Below are positions 17,447 through 22,500 of a DNA stretch of 22,500 nucleotides, one piece after another. Source of the stretch: Cryptomeria japonica. Lineage: Eukaryota; Streptophyta; Pinopsida; Cupressales; Cupressaceae. Where the stretch lies: the NCBI RefSeq assembly GCF_030272615.1, contig NW_026729163.1, forward strand, positions 72,501 to 95,000, in the 5' to 3' direction. Under the pieces are notes generated by a model, which saw only the letters and a list, made by a program, of their open reading frames with translations, did no database searches and was not told the origin of the DNA. The first letter of the stretch is position 1. Each line of letters begins with the position of its first letter. The position numbers and the translations under genes were made by a program.

Positions 17447-17813
17447 AGGTGTTGACTGGAGCATTCTCCCCCGTGCCCCTCTAACTCGACCAATGCTGGC
17501 GCTCGAACGGTGGTAGCGCTCGGATTTTCATTGAGCGCCAGCATTGGTCGATTTAGAGGGGCATGCGAGATTCCCGAATGCTATGCGAGGGCTCTAACGG
17601 AAATGTCTATTGGTTTCGGTATGGATGCAATTGCGAGTGGTTCGGCAAAGGTAGTCGTTCCGATGCGTCCATGTCGTGGCCAAATCGATAATTCGATTTG
17701 AGCCCTCGTATAGCATTTGGGTCTCTCGATGTGATTCCGCATTCCAGTCCCTTTGGGCACTGCTTGAGCCGCATCCCAGGGGGTTCCCTTCCCAATAATC
17801 TGCCTCGCAACCC
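17447..17813 (+). other. First part of the presumed 5' ETS
   Basis: Leader of the 35S precursor if P13 is the gene promoter. It contains the 31-nt hairpin and then a diverged relative of the 188-bp repeat (ATGCTATGCGAGGGCTC near 17579, GGCAAAGGTAGTCGTTCC near 17643, GTATAGCATTTGGGTCTC near 17708). It then grades into the regular array. Confidence 0.7.
17474..17563 (+). other. Leader hairpin after P13 (30 of 31 pairs)
   Basis: Inverted repeat with arms 17474-17504 and 17533-17563, complementary at 30 of 31 positions, and a loop of 28 nt. It starts about 33 nt into the predicted transcript. It is the most perfect of three homologous hairpins placed at the same distance from P11, P12 and P13. 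Confidence 0.85.
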
Positions 17814-20800
17814 GATTGCTATGCGGTGAGGCTCCTCGGCCGCCTCGGAACTATCTGTGTATCAGACGCATCGCGGGATAAGGGGTTGGCAACGGTAGTC
17901 GCCCCAAGCGCGTCCGATGCTTGGACCATTCCGAGGCGGCCCTGAAGCCTCTTCCGTCTAGCCGTTGGGTCCTTCTCGCCGCATCCCTCGCCTCGCACCC
18001 CGATTGCTATGCGGTGAGGCTCCTCGGCCGCCTCGGAACTATCTGTGTATCGGACGCGTCGCGGGATAAGGGGTTGTCACTGGTAGTCGCCCCAAGCGCG
18101 TCCGATGCTTGGACCATTCCGAGGCGGCCCTGAAGCCTCTTCCGTCTAGCCGTTGGGTCCTTCTCGCCGCATCCCTCGCCTTGCACCCCGATTGCTATGC
18201 GGTGAGGCTCCTCGGCCGCCTCGGAACTATCTGTGTATCGGACGCGTCGCGGGATAAGGGGTTGTCACTGGTAGTCGCCCCAAGCGCGTCCGATGCTTGG
18301 ACCATTCCGAGGCGGCCCTGAAGCCTCTTCCGTCTAGCCGTTGGGTCCTTCTCGCCGCATCCCTCGCCTCGCACCCCGATTGCTATGCGGTGAGGCTCCT
18401 CGGCCGCCTCGGAACTATCTGTGTATCGGACGCGTCGCGGGATAAGGGGTTGTCATTGGTAGTCGCCCGGCCGGATGCTTGGACCATTCCGAGGCGGCCC
18501 TGAAGCCTCTTCCGTCTAGCCGTTGGGTCCTTCTCGCCGCATCCCTCGCCTCGCACCCCGATTGCTATGCGGTGAGGCTCCTCGGCCGCCTCGGAACTAT
18601 CTGTGTATCGGACGCGTCGCGGGATAAGGGGTTGTCACTGGTAGTCGCCCCAAGCGCGTCCGATGCTTGGACCATTCCGAGGCGGCCCTGAAGCCTCTTC
18701 CGTCTAGCCGTTGGGTCCTTCTCGCCGCATCCCTCGCCTCGCACCCCGATTGCTATGCGGTGAGGCTCCTCGGCCGCCTCGGAACTATCTGTGTATCGGA
18801 CGCGTCGCGGGATAAGGGGTTGTCACTGGTAGTCGCCCCAAGCGCGTCCGATGCTTGGACCATTCCGAGGCGGCCCTGAAGCCTCTTCCGTCTAGCCGTT
18901 GGGTCCTTCTCGCCGCATCCCTCGCCTCGCACCCCGATTGCTATGCGGTGAGGCTCCTCGGCCGCCTCGGAACTATCTGTGTATCGGACCGCGTCGCGGG
19001 ATAAGGGGGTTGTCACTGGTAGTCGCCCCAAGCGCGTCCGATGCTTGAGACCATTCCGAGGCGGACCCGAAGCCTCTTCCGTCTAGCCGTTGGGTCCTTC
19101 TCGCCGCATCCCTTCGCCTCGCACCCCTGATTGCTATGCGGTGAGGCTCCTCGGCCGCCTTCGGAACTATCTGTGTATCGGACGCGTCGCGGGATAAGGG
19201 GTTGTCACTGGTAGTCGCCCGCAAGCGCGTCCGATGCTTGGACCATTCCGAGGCGGACCCGAAGCCTCTTCCGTCTAGCACGTTGGGTCCTTCTCGCCGC
19301 ATCCCTCGCCTCGCACCCCGATTGCTATGCGGTGAGGCTCCTCGGCCCGCCTTGGAACTATCTGTGTATCGGACGCGTCGCGGGATAAGGGGTTGTCACT
19401 GGTAGTCGCCCCAAGCGCGTCCGATGCTTGGACCATTCCGAGGCGGACCCGAAGCCTCTTCCGTCTAGCCGTTGGGTCCTTCTCGCCGCATCCCTCGCCT
19501 CGCACACCCGATTGCTATGCGGTGAGGCTCCTCGGCCGCCTTGGAACTATCTGTGTATCGGACGCGTCGCGGGATAAGGGGTTGTCACTGGTAGTCGCCC
19601 CAAGCGCGTCCGATGCTTGGACCATTCCGAGGCGGACCCGAAGCCCTCTTCCGTCTAGCCGTTGGTCCTTCTCGCCGCATCCCTCGCCTCGCAACCCCGA
19701 TTGCTATGCGGTGAGGCTCCTCGGCCGCCTTGGAACTATCATTGTATCGGACGCGTCGCGGGATAAGGGGTTGTCACTGGTAGTCGCCCCAAGCGCGTCC
19801 GATGCTTGGACCATTCCGAGGCGGCCCCGAAGCCTCTTCCGTGTAGCCGTTGGGTCCTTCTCGCCGCATCCCTCGCCTCGCACCCCGATTGCTATGCGGT
19901 GAGGCTCCTCGGCCGCCTTGGAACTATCTGTGTATCGGACGCGTCGCGGGATAAGGGGTTGTCACTGGTAGTCGCCCCAAGCGCGTCCGATGCTTGGACC
20001 ATTCCGAGGCGGCCCCGAAGCCTCTTCCGTGTAGCCGTTGGGTCCTTCTCGCCGCATCCCTCGCCTCGCACCCCGATTGCTATGCGGTGAGGCTCCTCGG
20101 CCGCCTTGGAACTATCTGTGTATCGGACGCGTCGCGGGATAAGGGGTTGTCACTGGTAGTCGCCCCAAGCGCGTCCGATGCTTGGACCATTCCGAGGCGG
20201 ACCTGAAGCCTCTTCCCTCTAGCCGTTGGGGCTTTCTCGCCGCATCCCTCGCCTCGCACCCTGATTGCTATGCTGTGAGGCTCCTCGGCCGCCTTGGAAC
20301 TATCTGTGTATCGGACGCATCGCGGGATAAGGGGTTGGCAGTGGTAGTCGCCCCAAGCGGCATCCGATGCTTGGACCATTCCGAGGCGGCCCTGCAGCCT
20401 CTTCCGTCTAGCCGTTGGGGCCATCTCGCCGCATCCCCCACCTCGCACCACGATTGCTATGCGGTGAGGCTCCTTGGCCGCCTCGGAACTATCTGTGTAT
20501 CGGACGCATCGCGGGATAAGGGGTTGTCACTGGTAGTCGCCCCAAGCGCGTCCGATGCTTGGACTATTCCGAGGCGGCCCTGCAGCCTCTTCCGTCTAGC
20601 CGTTGGGGCCATCTCGCTGCATCCCCCCACCTCCTCGGCCGCCTCGGAACTATCTGTGTATCGGACGCATCGCGGGATAAGGGGGTTGGCAGTGGTAGTC
20701 GCCCCCAAGCGCGTCCGATGCTTGGACTATTCCGAGGCAGCCCTGCAGCCTCTTCCGTCTAGCCTTTGGGGCCATCTCGCCGCATCCCTCGCCTCGCACC

Positions 20801-21960
20801 CCGATTGCTATGCGGTGAGGCTCCTCGGCCGCCTGGGAACTATCTTCGTATCGGACGCATCGCGGGATAAGGGGTTGTCACTGGTAGTCGCCCCAAGCGC
20901 GTCCGATGCTTGGACTATTCCGAGGCGGCCCTGTGGCCTCTTCCGTCTAGCCGTTGGGGCCATCTCGCCGCATCCCCCACCTCGCACCCCGATTGCTATG
21001 CGGTGAGGCTCTTCGGCCGCCTTGGAACTATCTTCGTATCGGACGCATTGCGGGATAAGGGGTTGTCACTGGTAGTGGCCCCAAGCGCGTCCGATGCTTG
21101 GACTATTCCGAGGCGGCCCTGCAGCCTCTTCCGTCTAGCCGTTGGGGCCATCTCGCCGCATCCCCCACCTCGCACCCCGATTGCTATGCGGTGAGGCTCC
21201 TCGGCCGCCTTGGAACTATCTTCGTATCGGACGCATCGCGGGATAAGGGGTTGTCACTGGTAGTCGCCCCAAGCGCGTCCGATGCTTGGACTATTCCGAC
21301 GCGGCCCTGTGGCCTCTTCCGTCTAGCCGTTGGGGCCATCTCGCCGCATCCCCCACCTCGCACCCCGATTGCTATGCGGTGAGGCTCCTCGGCCCGCCTT
21401 GGAACCATCTTCGTATCGGACGCATCGCGGGATAGGGGGCTGTCACTGGTAGTCGCCCCAAGCGTGTCCGATGCTTGGACCATTCCTAGGCGGCCCTGAA
21501 GCCTCTTCCGTCTAGCCGTTGGGGCCTTCCCGCCCCATCCCTCGCCTCGCACCCCCGATTGCTATGCGGTGAGGCTCCTCGGCCGCCTTGGAACCATCTG
21601 TGTATCGGACGCATCGCGGGATAAGGGGTTGGCACTGGCAGTCGCCCCAAGCGCGTCCGATGCTTGGACCATTCCGAGGTGGCCCTGAAGCCTCTTCCGT
21701 CTAGCCGTTGGGGCCTTCCCGCCCCATCCCTCGCCTCGCACCCCGATTGATATGCGGTGAGGCTCCTCGGCCGCCTTGGAACTATCTGTGTATCGGACGC
21801 ATCGCGGGATAAGGGGTTGGCACTGGTAGTCGTCCCAATCGCATCCGATGCTTGGACCATTCCGAGGCGGCCCTGCAGCCTCTTCCGTTTAGCCGTCGGG
21901 GCCTTCCCGCCGCATCCCTCGCCTCGCATCCCGATTCCTATGCGGTGAGTCTTCTCGGCC
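17814..21960 (+). repeat. 188-bp tandem array in the presumed 5' ETS (about 23 units)
   Basis: Units begin GATTGCTATGCGGTGAGGCT at 17814, 18002, 18190, 18378, 18560, 18748, 18936, 19129, 19320, 19510, 19699, 19887, 20075, 20263, 20452, about 20635 (start deleted), 20803, 20991, 21179, 21367, 21557, 21745 and 21933. Most are exactly 188 bp. One has a 6-bp deletion (near 18470) and one lacks its first 20-odd bases (near 20634). Each unit holds an inverted repeat (GAGGCT plus GGCCGCCTCGGAA against the complement about 80 nt later). The period is not a multiple of three, so the 70-residue open frame in each unit is not a gene. No Pol I core occurs inside. Confidence 0.93.
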
Positions 21961-22500
21961 GCCGCGGAACTATACCTGTTATTGCTACTGCATCCTTCGG
22001 CTGGTAACCTCCTCTGCCGCCTTGGAACGTTCTCTTTGTCGGACGCGTCGCGGGATAAGGGGTTGGCACTGGTAGTCGCCCCAAGCGCGCCCGATGCATA
22101 GACCGCTCCGAGTCGACCTTGCTTTCAGCCTCTCACATGCATAGACCTCTCTGAGTCGACCCTGCAGCCTCTCACGTTTAGCCTTTGGAATCTCGCCTCA
22201 CAACATGATTGCTATCCTTGATGCATCCCTTGCCTCGAGCCCTGATTGCTTTCTTGGCTGCATCCCTCCTCTCCTCACAGCCCGGTTGTCATCACTGCTT
22301 CATCCGTCGCTTCATGCATTCTGGCTGCTGGGCCCTTCCCACCGCACACCTCGATTGCTATCTCTTCTGCATCACACACCCCGATTGCTATCTCTGCTAC
22401 ATCCCTCGGCTCTCACTTCTGCATCCTTCGCCTCACACCTCGATTGCTATCAATGCTGCATCCGTAACCTCACACCCCGATTGCTATGCGGGGAGGCTCC
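21961..22500 (+). repeat. Degenerate short repeats in the presumed 5' ETS
   Basis: After one more 188-type fragment (about 22020-22100), the sequence becomes a loose C- and T-rich repeat of about 35-60 bp built on CCCCGATTGCTATC and TGCATCCCTCGCCTCACAC. The window ends in GATTGCTATGCGGGGAGGCT, so another array unit seems to start at the right edge. No 18S sequence is reached. Confidence 0.75.

Noticed and set aside
17921-21948. A 70-residue open frame repeated in each 188-bp unit
   Set aside because: The unit is 188 bp, so each frame simply runs from a chance ATG to a stop in the next unit; it lies in presumed transcribed spacer.
21961-22500. Start of the 18S rRNA gene
   Set aside because: No plant 18S 5' sequence is present; the sequence is still degenerate ETS repeat at the window end.

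Overview
This window looks like plant nuclear ribosomal DNA: the intergenic spacer (IGS) between the 26S gene (beyond the left edge) and the 18S gene (beyond the right edge). I see no protein-coding gene. The only mature RNA genes are two 5S rRNA genes, both on the minus strand. Three things point to a land plant. There are 13 copies of the plant RNA polymerase I start motif TATATAGGGG, all on the plus strand. The 5S sequence is plant-type. The spacer is built almost entirely of nested tandem repeats. The 5S variant (box A core AAGCGCGCTTGGGC), the very long spacer and the opposite-strand 5S suggest a gymnosperm. As I recall, an opposite-strand 5S inside the IGS has been described for Podocarpus. 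The species cannot be fixed from the window.

Layout, left to right. (1) 1-2130: a GC-rich compound array built around the palindrome GGTGCGCACC, interrupted by T-rich modules. (2) 2131-3060: GC-rich flanks around the first 5S gene (2546-2663, minus). (3) 3061-3430: a purine-rich segment. (4) 3431-3918: a CACCC minisatellite. (5) 3919-11841: a complete 7,923-bp tandem copy of the same block, with its own 5S gene (10469-10586, minus); it contains a second, nested duplication of about 2.35 kb. (6) 11842-13030: the minisatellite continues. (7) 13031-17446: the promoter zone, with six promoters in 157-bp type repeats (13231-14154), a 38/52-bp array (14287-14925), four promoters in 311-bp repeats (14919-16100), an array of promoter-upstream elements without cores (to 16370), and three long promoter units (16439-17446). 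(8) 17447-22500: the presumed 5' external transcribed spacer (5' ETS), mostly an array of about 23 units of 188 bp (17814-21960), followed by degenerate short repeats that lead toward the 18S gene.

How the parts work together (inference): the last promoter (core 17437-17446) is the likeliest start of the 35S pre-rRNA, and the upstream copies are spacer promoters. All 13 promoters have the same architecture: a 20-bp upstream element 66-67 bp before the core, the core itself, and a hairpin-forming sequence 38-40 bp after the core begins. At least 13 further upstream elements stand alone between promoters, a layout like the enhancer repeats of animal rDNA. The 5S genes are read by RNA polymerase III toward the 26S gene, against the direction of Pol I.
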